In this document: in pieces, positions 17,001 to 24,865 of the stretch
Layout: each line of letters begins with the position of its first letter
Position numbering within the stretch: the stretch's first letter is position 1
Source of the DNA: Humibacter albus DSM 18994
GTDB lineage: Bacteria; Actinomycetota; Actinomycetes; Actinomycetales; Microbacteriaceae
Direction: 5' to 3'
DNA: 64,000 bases
Assembly (NCBI RefSeq): GCF_000421825.1
Contig: NZ_ATXT01000015.1
Span: 62,001 to 126,000, forward strand
Program-made: the position numbers and the translations under genes
Notes under the pieces: model-generated
Database searches by the model: none
What the model saw: the letters and a program-made list of their open reading frames with translations, nothing else
What the model was told of the DNA's origin: nothing

Positions 17001-17948
17001 TCAGCCCTTCACCAGCTGCGGCGTGATGCCCCAGCTCGCCCGCAGCGTCTCGCCCGGGGAGAGCCAGGACAGGCCCTGTCCGGAGTTGAGCGCGTTCGCC
17101 GGCGCGGTCATGGGCTCGACGGCGACGGCGACCTCGCCCGGATACAGCGGGGCGAACGAGCGGTGCGTGAATGCCTGCACGTAGCCGAACGACTCGTCGG
17201 CCCAGAGCGTGACCGACCGCCCGTCCGGGGCCGTCACCGAGTGCTCGGCGCGGCCGTCGGTGTGCGGCACGCCGCCGAATCCATCGTCGAGCGTGAGGTC
17301 GGCGACCTTGCGGCCGCCTCGCAGATCGTATTCGGTGCCCTCGACCGGATGCTCGCCCACGACGTTCTTGTGATCGTCGACCTCGAAATGCGTCGTCGCG
17401 TTCACCCGCAGCACGAGCTCGGAGGTGGGTACGTCGCCGATCTTGAGATAGGGGTGCGTGCCCACGGCCACGGGCGCGTCGCGCTCTCCCGCGTTCGTGA
17501 TGGCGTGCTCCACGGCCAGTCCGTCGGCGCTCACGCTGTAGCGCACGGTGGTGTCGAGCAGGAACGGATATCCGAGCTGCGGATAGATCGTGGCCCCGAG
17601 CGTGATCGAGTCGCGCGTGCGCAGCACCGGGAGATAGGGCGAGTAGCGCAGCAGTCCGTGGATGGCGTTCCCGGTCGCCGGTTCGGTGACGGCGAGATGC
17701 TGCTCGGTCACCGAGCCGGACTCGTCGCGGAGCCACCACGTGGCATCCTTCACGCGGTTCGGCCAGGGCACCAGCACGAGGCCGCAGCCCGACGGGGTCG
17801 TCGACTGCTCGTCGTACGGTTCCGTGAGGTCGATGCCGTCCACGGAATAGGTGCGGATCCCGGCGCCGACCTGGGTGATGACCACCCGAGCCTTGCCGTC
17901 GGGGGTGTCGCAACTGAGCTCGAACTGGTCGCCGGTGGGTGCACGCAT
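17001..17948 (-). CDS. Aldose 1-epimerase (GalM-like mutarotase)
   Basis: This is a 315-residue beta-sandwich mutarotase of the aldose-1-epimerase family, interconverting alpha and beta anomers. Typical segments are GCGLVLVPWPNRVKDATW, NAIHGLLRYSPY with the family histidine, AVGTHPYLKIGD with the second histidine, and EPMTAPANALNSGQGLSWL near the end. ATG 17948 is preferred over an upstream in-frame ATG at 18017, whose extra 23 residues look random. The downstream oxidoreductase follows within seven bases. It is not adjacent to the gal genes, so its sugar is uncertain. Confidence 0.9.
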   Translation of the reverse strand: MRAPTGDQFELSCDTPDGKARVVITQVGAGIRTYSVDGIDLTEPYDEQSTTPSGCGLVLVPWPNRVKDATWWLRDESGSVTEQHLAVTEPATGNAIHGLLRYSPYLPVLRTRDSITLGATIYPQLGYPFLLDTTVRYSVSADGLAVEHAITNAGERDAPVAVGTHPYLKIGDVPTSELVLRVNATTHFEVDDHKNVVGEHPVEGTEYDLRGGRKVADLTLDDGFGGVPHTDGRAEHSVTAPDGRSVTLWADESFGYVQAFTHRSFAPLYPGEVAVAVEPMTAPANALNSGQGLSWLSPGETLRASWGITPQLVKG

Positions 17949-18041
17949 GTCTCCAGCGTAGGAGCACGACGCCGGTGAGGAACAGGCGCCCTCGAGGAAC
18001 AGGCGCCGGTGAAACACGGCATCAGGAAGAGGGCGGTGCCA

Positions 18042-18881
18042 TCAGTGGCGTGGATGCGCCGCGAAGAACGCCCAGATCTCCTGCGCGGCCCCGAACCCTT
18101 GGGACGCGGCCCAGGGAATCTCGTGATCCATGCCGTCGATGGTGACGACCTCGACGCTGCGACCGTGGGCGCATTCCGCGACTGAGCGGTGGACAGTCCC
18201 GCTCTGTGTCCCTTTCAGCGGCGTCACTTTCGGCGGCCCGCAGTCGTCGGACTTGCGCCATGGCGCGTCCGACGCGGAGTCGAAGGCCACGGCGCTGTCG
18301 GCCAGTCCGTGAACATGCAGTACCGAGGCCGGGGCAGGATGCTTGCAGTCGCTCTCCACGTCACCCGCGATCGGCGCGATCGCAGCGAACAGGTCCGTCT
18401 GGCAGCCGAGCCGGTACGACATCATCGCGCCGTTGGAGAATCCTGTGACGTAGACGCGCTTCGGGTCGATCTTCGTACGCGCCTCGACCTGCTTCACGAC
18501 CGAGGTGAGGAATGCGACGTCATTCGTGTCGTTGTCCGACGCCTCACCGCAGCAGCCACCCGCATTCCACGATCCGCCGAGGCCGTCGGGATAGACGGCC
18601 ACGAAACCCTCGGTATCCACCAGCGGGTCGAAGCCGTAACCCATCGCCATCGCTCCGTTTCCGGGGAACTCGTGGAGTACCAGTACCAGGGGCGCAGGCC
18701 CTGCGCGATGAGCCGGCACGTGCACCGTCACCAGCCGGTCACCCTTCATGGTGATGGCATGGACGCCGGCCTTCAGCGGTGGCGGGGCGGGGGCGGCGGA
18801 GTGGCCCGAGCATCCTGCGAGGAGGCCGCAGAGCATCAGGATCATCAGCGCGGATGCCGCTGCTCGCAGCTTTGCGCGCAT
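18042..18881 (-). CDS. LpqC-like esterase lipoprotein (PHB depolymerase family)
   Basis: This is a predicted secreted, lipid-anchored alpha/beta hydrolase. From ATG 18881 it has a clean lipoprotein signal with lipobox LLAGC and Cys24; an upstream in-frame ATG (18947) would bury this signal. The nucleophile is expected at Ser149 in VTGFSNGAMM, with the oxyanion region VLVLHEFPGNG and a late histidine in IDGMDHEIPW. NAGGCCGEASDNDTNDVAFL is typical of the polyhydroxybutyrate-depolymerase / feruloyl-esterase group. Length is 279 residues. The actual ester substrate is not known. Confidence 0.88.
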   Translation of the reverse strand: MRAKLRAAASALMILMLCGLLAGCSGHSAAPAPPPLKAGVHAITMKGDRLVTVHVPAHRAGPAPLVLVLHEFPGNGAMAMGYGFDPLVDTEGFVAVYPDGLGGSWNAGGCCGEASDNDTNDVAFLTSVVKQVEARTKIDPKRVYVTGFSNGAMMSYRLGCQTDLFAAIAPIAGDVESDCKHPAPASVLHVHGLADSAVAFDSASDAPWRKSDDCGPPKVTPLKGTQSGTVHRSVAECAHGRSVEVVTIDGMDHEIPWAASQGFGAAQEIWAFFAAHPRH

Positions 18882-18988
18882 CACCGAACTGCGTTCACAG
18901 ACGTGAGCATGGACCCCAGATTCCGGCACCGAGAAGCGCCGTGTCAAGCGGTTCCGTCGAACGAAGGCCGTGCGCGCGCGAGCCCGAG

Positions 18989-19819
18989 CTAGGCGCTGTC
19001 GGCCTCCACCGCGAGCACGGTGGCGCCGGTCCCGCGCAGTGCCGACAGGCTCGCGGCGTCGGCCGAGGCGCCGAGGTAGACGCTCTCGAAGTCGCTCAGC
19101 GTTCCGATGCGGCCGAGGTGCACCGCGCCGGCTTTGGAACCGTCGGCGAGCACCACCGCTCGCGCCGACGCGCGCACCATGTCGCGCTTGAGCTCCGCCT
19201 CGGGCAGATTGATGTTGGTGACACCGCCGACGGCATCCACACCGTTGCAGCCGATGAACGCGAGGTCAGCGTGCACGTGCTCGAACATCACGGTGGCGAG
19301 TGGGGCGACGAGCGAGTGCTGAAGAGGGCGCAGCGTGCCGCCTGTCACGATGACCTGCAGGCGCGGCACAGCGTTCTCCAGCTCCAGCGCGATGGTGAGA
19401 CCGTTCGTGATGACGGTGACGTCGTAGAGGTCTTCGCGCCGTACGAGCTCGCGGGCCAGCGCCATGCATGTGCTTCCCACGTCGACGATGACGCTCATGC
19501 CGGGCTCCACGAGCGCGGCCGCCCGCCTGGCGATGGCGCGCTTCTCTTCGGCGAGGCTTTCCAGCGCCTCCTCGAACGAGAGCTCGTGCAGCGGCCCCGT
19601 CACGCGCGGCATCGCTCCACCGTGCACGCGACGGATGCCCTGGGTCCCCTCGAGAACGTCGAGGTCGCTGCGCACGGTGACGTCGGAGACGCCGAACGTC
19701 TCGCTGAGTTCTCCGACGCGCACGAAGCCGCGCTCGCCGATCAGGCTGAGCATGCGCCGACGCCGGATGGTCGCGGGCGCCCCGGAGTCGGGAACGCCGG
19801 AATCGGGTGAGCCGGACAC
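18989..19819 (-). CDS. DeoR/GlpR-family regulator, likely galactose operon repressor
   Basis: The 276-residue protein has an N-terminal DeoR helix-turn-helix (RRRRMLSLIGERGFVRVGEL, then VSDVTVRSDLDVLE) followed by the sugar-phosphate-binding domain with IRRVHGGAM, VDVGSTCMALARELV and VLADGSKAG. The first ~16 residues repeat SGxPDSG. It is transcribed divergently from galT with only 58 bases between the start codons, so it most likely represses galT-galK and itself. A sugar phosphate is the expected inducer. Confidence 0.9.
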   Translation of the reverse strand: MSGSPDSGVPDSGAPATIRRRRMLSLIGERGFVRVGELSETFGVSDVTVRSDLDVLEGTQGIRRVHGGAMPRVTGPLHELSFEEALESLAEEKRAIARRAAALVEPGMSVIVDVGSTCMALARELVRREDLYDVTVITNGLTIALELENAVPRLQVIVTGGTLRPLQHSLVAPLATVMFEHVHADLAFIGCNGVDAVGGVTNINLPEAELKRDMVRASARAVVLADGSKAGAVHLGRIGTLSDFESVYLGASADAASLSALRGTGATVLAVEADSA

Positions 19820-19877
19820 ACGCTCAACTTACGGTTGCTTGTGTTTCGTTGTCAATGCGTAAGGTATCCTGGACGGC
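19820..19877. promoter_or_regulatory. Divergent deoR-type regulator / galT control region
   Basis: On the minus strand TTGACA (19850-19855) is followed after 18 bases by TAAGTT, a good promoter whose start point would fall at or next to the regulator's ATG, so that mRNA may be leaderless. On the plus strand TATCCT (19865-19870) lies seven bases before galT, again leaving almost no leader. CTTACG (19828-19833) and CGTAAG (19858-19863) form an inverted pair spanning both promoters and are a candidate operator. Confidence 0.6.
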
Positions 19878-21104
19878 ATGGGGCTTAACACCACACAGCC
19901 TGGCACCGAACAATCTGGCACTGAGCAACCCGGCGTCGAGCAACCCGGCACCCGAGGGCCTGGGACCAACCCGCTCACCGCCAAACCGCTCATCACCAGA
20001 CGCGAGTACCGTCTCGCCGACGGCCGTGAGCTCTTCTACTTCGACGATGCCGACTCGACGCTCCCGCCCGACCGCGCCCCGGATCTGCGCCCGCTCGACG
20101 CGCGGCCGGTGACGGCGAGCATGCGGCAGGATCCGCTGACCGGAGAATGGGTCTCGATCGCCGCCGCGCGACAGAACCGCGTGGTGCTGCCGCCGGCCGA
20201 GCTCGATCCGCTCGCGCCCCAGTCGCCCGGGAACCCGTCGGAGATCCCGAGTGACTACGACGTCGCCGTGTTCGAGAACCGCTCACCGTCGTTCGGCCCG
20301 CTGACCGCTGACGAGAACGCGCCGCACGGGCTCGACGATCTCTCCGAGCTGGGCATCGGTCGTACGCGCACATCCATCGGACGCTGCGAGGTCGTCTGCT
20401 TCAGCTCGAAGACCACGGGAGCGTTCGGCAGCGTGAACGCTTCCCGCGCCCGCACCGTGATCGAGGCGTGGGCGGACCGTACGGCGGCGCTGTCGGCGAT
20501 CGACGGCATCCAGCAAGTCTTCCCCTTCGAGAACCGGGGGCAGGCGATCGGCGTGACGCTCGGGCATCCGCACGGGCAGATCTACGCGTATCCCTACGTC
20601 ACGCCGCGCACGCAGCGCCTGATCGCCTCGGTCGAGCAGTACGGGCCGAACCTGTTCGACGACGTCCTCGACTTCGAGCGCGCCGGTGATCGGATGCTCC
20701 TGGCCGGCGAGCACTGGAGCGCTTTCGTTCCATTCGCCGCGCGCTGGCCGATCGAGGTGCACCTCGTTCCCCATCGCCAGGTCGCCGACTTCGCCGAGAC
20801 GAACGATGAGGAGCGAGACGAGCTCTCGGTTCTCTACCTGCAGCTTCTGCGGGGCGTCGACGCGCTCTACGAGACTCCGACCCCGTACATCGCGGCCTGG
20901 CACCAGGCGCCGGTGCACGTGCACCGTGATGACGTGCGCTTGCACCTTCAGCTGACCTCGCCGCGCCGCGGCGCCGACAAGCTCAAGTATCTCGCGGGCA
21001 GCGAGGCCGCCATGGGAGCATGGATCGGCGACGTGCCGCCCGAGACCCAGGCGAAGAACCTGCGCGCCGCGATCGAGCGGGCCAAGGTCGAGAACCCGGT
21101 CTAG
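19878..21104 (+). CDS. galT: Galactose-1-phosphate uridylyltransferase
   Basis: GalT exchanges UDP between UDP-glucose and galactose-1-phosphate in the Leloir pathway. The 408-residue protein contains the active-site triad in GHPHGQIYAYPY, with H232 as the likely nucleophile. VFENRSPSFGP and WHQAPVHV are further family motifs. Residues 7-31 are a pentapeptide repeat (QPGTE-type) not expected in GalT, so the folded protein probably begins near residue 38. The gene is the first of a galT-galK operon. Confidence 0.95.
   Translation: MGLNTTQPGTEQSGTEQPGVEQPGTRGPGTNPLTAKPLITRREYRLADGRELFYFDDADSTLPPDRAPDLRPLDARPVTASMRQDPLTGEWVSIAAARQNRVVLPPAELDPLAPQSPGNPSEIPSDYDVAVFENRSPSFGPLTADENAPHGLDDLSELGIGRTRTSIGRCEVVCFSSKTTGAFGSVNASRARTVIEAWADRTAALSAIDGIQQVFPFENRGQAIGVTLGHPHGQIYAYPYVTPRTQRLIASVEQYGPNLFDDVLDFERAGDRMLLAGEHWSAFVPFAARWPIEVHLVPHRQVADFAETNDEERDELSVLYLQLLRGVDALYETPTPYIAAWHQAPVHVHRDDVRLHLQLTSPRRGADKLKYLAGSEAAMGAWIGDVPPETQAKNLRAAIERAKVENPV
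19896..19970 (+). repeat. Five 15-bp tandem units at the galT 5' end
   Basis: Units at 19896, 19911, 19926, 19941 and 19956 encode QPGTE, QSGTE, QPGVE, QPGTR and GPGTN. They lie directly after the start codon region and are missing from typical GalT proteins. Confidence 0.93.
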
Positions 21105-21214
21105 GCGCCTTCTCCGGTTCCTTCTCTTCTTTCCGTCTGCTCCCTTTCCCCCTCTCACCGGCCAAGTCGCACCTGATCACACCGGTCGCCCCGATCACCA
21201 CAGGAGTACCCGCC

Positions 21215-22375
21215 ATGTCCGAGATCGTCAGCACGACACGTGCTCGTTTCAGCGAGACCTTCTCGCGAGCACCGCAGGGGGTGTGGTCCGCGCCCGGGCG
21301 CGTGAATCTGATCGGCGAGCACACGGACTACAACGACGGGTTCGTCTTTCCGTTCGCCATCGACCGCCGCACCGTCGCGGCGCTGGCACTGCGCGATGAC
21401 GACGTCGTGCGGCTCACGTCGTCGTTCACCGATCAGGTCGTCGAGACGTCGATCGCGGATCTCGGCCCTGGTGCCGCTCCGGGCTGGCAGAACTACCCAC
21501 TGGGCGTGGCGTGGGCACTGGGGCAGCTCGGCGCCGATCTCGGCGCCGTCCCCGGCTTCGATCTCTACCTCGACTCCGATGTGCCGGTGGGCGCCGGGCT
21601 GTCGTCGTCTGCGGCGATCGAGTCCGCCGTGGCGGTGGCGCTGAACGACGTGTGGCGGCTCGATCTCGACCGCAAGACGCTCGTGAAGGCGGGGCACATC
21701 GCCGAGAACGAGGTGGTCGGAGCGCCGACCGGCATTCTCGACCAGTCCGCGTCACTGCTCGGCCGAGCCGACAGCGGCATCTTCATCGATTGCCGCAGCC
21801 TGGAGACCGACGTGATCCCGCTCGGGTTCGACGAGGCCGGTCTCGAGGTGCTCGTGATGGACACGAAGGTGCACCACGAGCACGCGACGGGCGGATACGC
21901 CGCGCGGAGGGCATCCTGTGAGGCCGGTGCGAAGGCGCTCGGTGTGAGCTCTCTGCGCGAGGTCTCCGTCGCCGATCTGCCGCGCGCCCGCGACGTGCTC
22001 GACGGCGAGACGTTCCGTCGTGTGCGCCACGTGGTCACCGAGAACCAGCGGGTGCTCGACACCGTGCGCATTCTGCGCGAGGAGGGTCCGCGGGCGATCG
22101 GAGACCTGATGGATGCCTCGCATCGCTCCCTACGCGACGATTTCGAGGTCTCGGTCCCCCAGCTCGACCTCGCGGTAGAGATCTCGCAGAACTACGGGGC
22201 GATCGGCGCCCGGATGACCGGGGGCGGCTTCGGCGGCTCGGCCATCGCGCTCGTGCCGCACGAGTTGGTGTCGCACGTGGAGGCATCCTTGGACGCGGCC
22301 TTCGCCGAGCACGGCTACGCTCAGCCTGACCTGTTCGCGGTGGTGCCGTCGGCGGGAGCCTCCCGGGACGAGTAG
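21215..22375 (+). CDS. galK: Galactokinase
   Basis: GalK phosphorylates alpha-D-galactose at C1 with ATP. The 386-residue GHMP kinase has the galactokinase signature GRVNLIGEHTDYNDG, the ATP loop VPVGAGLSSSAAIE, and the C-terminal motif ARMTGGGFGGSAIAL. ATG 21215 has CAGGAG nine bases upstream. The 110-base gap after galT is strikingly pyrimidine-rich (C/T runs) but shows no clear hairpin, so the two genes are probably one operon. Confidence 0.97.
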   Translation: MSEIVSTTRARFSETFSRAPQGVWSAPGRVNLIGEHTDYNDGFVFPFAIDRRTVAALALRDDDVVRLTSSFTDQVVETSIADLGPGAAPGWQNYPLGVAWALGQLGADLGAVPGFDLYLDSDVPVGAGLSSSAAIESAVAVALNDVWRLDLDRKTLVKAGHIAENEVVGAPTGILDQSASLLGRADSGIFIDCRSLETDVIPLGFDEAGLEVLVMDTKVHHEHATGGYAARRASCEAGAKALGVSSLREVSVADLPRARDVLDGETFRRVRHVVTENQRVLDTVRILREEGPRAIGDLMDASHRSLRDDFEVSVPQLDLAVEISQNYGAIGARMTGGGFGGSAIALVPHELVSHVEASLDAAFAEHGYAQPDLFAVVPSAGASRDE

Positions 22376-22414
22376 GCCGGATCCGCGCGCTCAGGCGGGC
22401 ATACCCTTGAGGCC

Positions 22415-22954
22415 ATGACCGCCAACGAGGATGCTCGACTCATCGCTCTTCCCGACCGCCCGGCACCCGAGGTGGCGCCGCTCGGCTGGGTGGCACCCGG
22501 CGCGCAGCTGGTCGGTGCGGTCACCCTGCACGACCACGCGAGTGTCTGGTACAACGCCGTTCTGCGGGCGGACAACGAGCCGATCGTGATCGGGGAGCGC
22601 TCGAACATTCAAGACAACTGTTCCTGCCACGTCGACACGGACTTTCCGCTCACGCTCGGTTCCGGGGTCTCGGTCGGGCACAACGCCGTGCTGCACGGCT
22701 GCACCATCGAGGACGACGTGCTGATCGGCATGCACGCGACAGTCATGAACGGCGCTGTCATCGGAACCGGCTCGCTGGTGGCCGCCGGCGCCCTGGTGAC
22801 CGCCGGCACGATCGTGCCGCCGCGGTCGCTCGTGGCCGGTGTGCCGGCGAAGGTGCGGCGTGAGTTGAGCGACGATGAGGTGGCGGGCATCCGACACAAT
22901 GCCGAGGTGTACCTCGAGCACCTCGAGCTGCACCGGCGTGCCGCGCGAGTCTGA
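22415..22954 (+). CDS. Gamma-carbonic-anhydrase family protein (left-handed beta helix)
   Basis: The 179-residue protein is built from hexapeptide repeats (for example GSGVSVGHNAVLHGCTIED, GTGSLVAAGALV) that form a left-handed beta helix. Likely metal histidines are in NCSCHVD and VGHNAVLHGC, as in gamma carbonic anhydrases and the PaaY/YrdA group. Whether it hydrates CO2 is uncertain, because many members have lost this activity. It follows galK by 39 bases and may be read from the same transcript. Confidence 0.9.
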   Translation: MTANEDARLIALPDRPAPEVAPLGWVAPGAQLVGAVTLHDHASVWYNAVLRADNEPIVIGERSNIQDNCSCHVDTDFPLTLGSGVSVGHNAVLHGCTIEDDVLIGMHATVMNGAVIGTGSLVAAGALVTAGTIVPPRSLVAGVPAKVRRELSDDEVAGIRHNAEVYLEHLELHRRAARV

Positions 22955-22968
22955 CTCGTCGGCTCGCT

Positions 22969-23024
22969 CTGGACTGTACGTACTGGACTGCACATGCTGG
23001 GCTGTAGGTGCTGGGCTGCACGCA
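22969..23024 (+). repeat. Four 14-bp tandem units between genes
   Basis: CTGGACTGTACGTA, CTGGACTGCACATG, CTGGGCTGTAGGTG and CTGGGCTGCACGCA run head to tail from 22969. A small hairpin CAGGC-GGC-GCCTG follows at 23026-23038. The repeat lies between the gamma-carbonic-anhydrase-like gene and the polyol dehydrogenase gene. No function is evident. Confidence 0.9.
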
Positions 23025-23062
23025 ACAGGCGGCGCCTGCTGAGATGACCGGAAGGACAACCC

Positions 23063-24130
23063 ATGACCAATCTCGCTGCCGTGATGACGGCACCGGAGAC
23101 GATCGAGCTGCAGGAGCGGCCGGAGCCTGAGGCGGGGCCGGGGCAGGCGGTCGTCGCGATCCGGGCCGTCGGAGTCTGCGGTTCGGACGTATCCTTCTAC
23201 CGCTACGGGCGTATCGGACCGTACGTCGTGCAGGGCGATCTCATCCTCGGGCACGAAGTGTCGGGCGAGGTGCTGTCGGTGGGGTCCGGTCTGACGAACG
23301 TGGTGCCGGGAGACCGTGTCGCGATCGAACCGAGCATGCCGGATTGGTCGTGTGCGCAGTGCCGGGCGGGCCGATACCACCTGTGCCCGAACTTGCGCTT
23401 TCTCGCGACACCGCCGGTCGACGGTGCGCTGGTGCAGCGGATGGCGCTCGATGCGCGCATGCTGTTCCCCATGCCCGACTCGATGACGTTCGAGGAGGGA
23501 GCGATCGTGGAGCCTCTCTCGGTCGGGCTGTGGGGGTGCCAGCGGGCGGGACTGCGGCCGGGCGACGATGTGCTCGTGACCGGGGCAGGGCCGGTGGGGC
23601 TTCTGGCGGCGGAGTCAGCGAGAGCGCTGGGTGCGCGCACGGTGACGATCACGGATGTGGTGCGAGAGCGTCTCGAGGTGGCGAGCCGTCACGGCTTCCG
23701 CGTCGAGGTCAGTGGTTCGGCCGATTCCGCGGAGACAGATTCCGCGAAGACCGACTCCCCCGCGCGCTCCGCAGCGACCTACGATGTGCTGCTCGAGTGC
23801 TCAGGAGCCCCCGGCGCGCTCGCCGACGGGCTGGGGCGGCTCGGGCCCGCCGGTCGCGCTGCAGTGATCGGCATCTCGAAGCAGAACGCCGACCTCCCGT
23901 TGCACACGCTGAATTGGAACGAGATCACGATCTCGATGGTGAGCCGGTATCAGAACACCTGGCCGCTCGGCATCGCGTTGATCTCGTCGGGTCGGATCGA
24001 CCTGACGGGGGTGCACACGCACAGCTTCCCGCTCGCCGAGACGGCGGCGGCGCTCGCGATCGGAGCGAGCGATCCGTCGGCGGTGAAGTCGATCATCTAC
24101 CCGCAGGATGTCGAGGCGCTGGCGCGATGA
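23063..24130 (+). CDS. Zinc-dependent polyol (sorbitol/L-iditol-type) dehydrogenase
   Basis: This 355-residue MDR-family dehydrogenase has catalytic-zinc motifs VGVCGSDVSFYRYG and GHEVSGEV, and a Rossmann motif VTGAGPVGLLAAE for NAD. The sequence PDWSCAQCRAGRYHLC replaces the first of the four structural-zinc cysteines with Asp. The TPPVDGALVQ stretch is typical of sorbitol/iditol dehydrogenases. A short low-complexity segment (SADSAETDSAKTDSP) sits in the cofactor domain. The start has GGAAGGA upstream. The polyol substrate is inferred only from family. Confidence 0.9.
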   Translation: MTNLAAVMTAPETIELQERPEPEAGPGQAVVAIRAVGVCGSDVSFYRYGRIGPYVVQGDLILGHEVSGEVLSVGSGLTNVVPGDRVAIEPSMPDWSCAQCRAGRYHLCPNLRFLATPPVDGALVQRMALDARMLFPMPDSMTFEEGAIVEPLSVGLWGCQRAGLRPGDDVLVTGAGPVGLLAAESARALGARTVTITDVVRERLEVASRHGFRVEVSGSADSAETDSAKTDSPARSAATYDVLLECSGAPGALADGLGRLGPAGRAAVIGISKQNADLPLHTLNWNEITISMVSRYQNTWPLGIALISSGRIDLTGVHTHSFPLAETAAALAIGASDPSAVKSIIYPQDVEALAR

Positions 24131-24212
24131 CGCCCGTGGAGTGACAGTGCCGGGCCGCGCTGGCGAGGTGACACCTGCTGCGTCGCGCTGGCGAGGCGCG
24201 CGACCCCCGCGG

Positions 24213-24254
24213 CATGACGCGCACAGTATGACGCGCACAGTATGACGCGCACTG
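24213..24254 (+). repeat. Three 14-bp tandem units in a convergent gap
   Basis: CATGACGCGCACAG, TATGACGCGCACAG and TATGACGCGCACTG follow each other. They occupy the 144-base gap between the convergent polyol dehydrogenase and YbaK genes. No terminator-like stem is obvious there. Confidence 0.9.
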
Positions 24255-24274
24255 GCGTCTCTGCCTTGCCGCAG

Positions 24275-24832
24275 CTACTGTCGCTCCACCTCGATCTCCA
24301 TGCCGCCGGTGAGCTCGACGAGCTCGCCGTACGTCAGCGGGAAGACCGTGTGCGGATGTCCCGCCGCAGCCCATATCTGCGGGTATGCCTTCAGCGCGAT
24401 GTCGACCCACGTGCGCAGCGGTGCCGGGTGACCGGTCGGCGCCACTCCCCCGATGACCTGACCGGTCGACTGGCGGACCGTTTCGGCCGAAGCACGTTTG
24501 AGGGTGCCACCGAGTTCAGCTCCGAGGTACGCGGTGTCGACGCGGTGCCCTCCTGACGTCATGACCAGTACGGGCTCGCCATCGAGCGTGAAGACGAGCG
24601 AGTTCGCGATGGCGCCGACCACGGTGCCGATCGCCTCTGCCGCGGAAGCGGCGGTCGGCGTCGCCTCATCGAGCCAGAGCACTTCACCCGTGATGCCGTG
24701 GGAGCGCAGCTCGCGCTCGACGGCCTGGACCGCGGAGTGGGAGGGAGCCGAGATCGTCGGTTCCGTGCTTATCGGTTCCGTACCCGTCGACTCCATGCTT
24801 GTCGATTCCGTACCCGTCGACTCCGTGCTCAT
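24275..24832 (-). CDS. YbaK/ProX-type aminoacyl-tRNA deacylase domain protein
   Basis: The core (about residues 32-185) is a YbaK domain: HSAVQAVERELRSHGI, VVGAIANSLVFTLDGEPVLVMTSGGHRVD, then GGVAPTGHPAPLRTWVD. Such proteins hydrolyse misacylated Cys- or Ala-tRNA. The first 30 residues are an EST-type pentapeptide repeat that is not part of the domain, so a start near the core cannot be excluded. It has its own short transcript, convergent with the polyol dehydrogenase. Confidence 0.88.
   Translation of the reverse strand: MSTESTGTESTSMESTGTEPISTEPTISAPSHSAVQAVERELRSHGITGEVLWLDEATPTAASAAEAIGTVVGAIANSLVFTLDGEPVLVMTSGGHRVDTAYLGAELGGTLKRASAETVRQSTGQVIGGVAPTGHPAPLRTWVDIALKAYPQIWAAAGHPHTVFPLTYGELVELTGGMEIEVERQ
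24749..24823 (-). repeat. Five 15-bp tandem units at the YbaK 5' end
   Basis: Read on the minus strand, units encode ESTGT, ESTSM, ESTGT, EPIST and EPTIS. The unit base is GAGTCGACGGGTACG. The period (15 bp) equals that seen in mshD, galT and the LtrA gene, although the sequences are unrelated. Confidence 0.92.
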
Positions 24833-24865
24833 CGGTCCAGAGTAGCCACGGGCGCCGTCGCGCCG

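Noticed and set aside
16046-17978. Plus-strand frames opposite the oxidoreductase and aldose epimerase
   Set aside because: They mirror the codons of well-supported minus-strand genes and show no domain.
21105-21214. Pyrimidine-rich galT-galK gap considered as a terminator or riboswitch
   Set aside because: No stem with adequate length or conserved motif is visible; it appears to be only a C/T-rich spacer.
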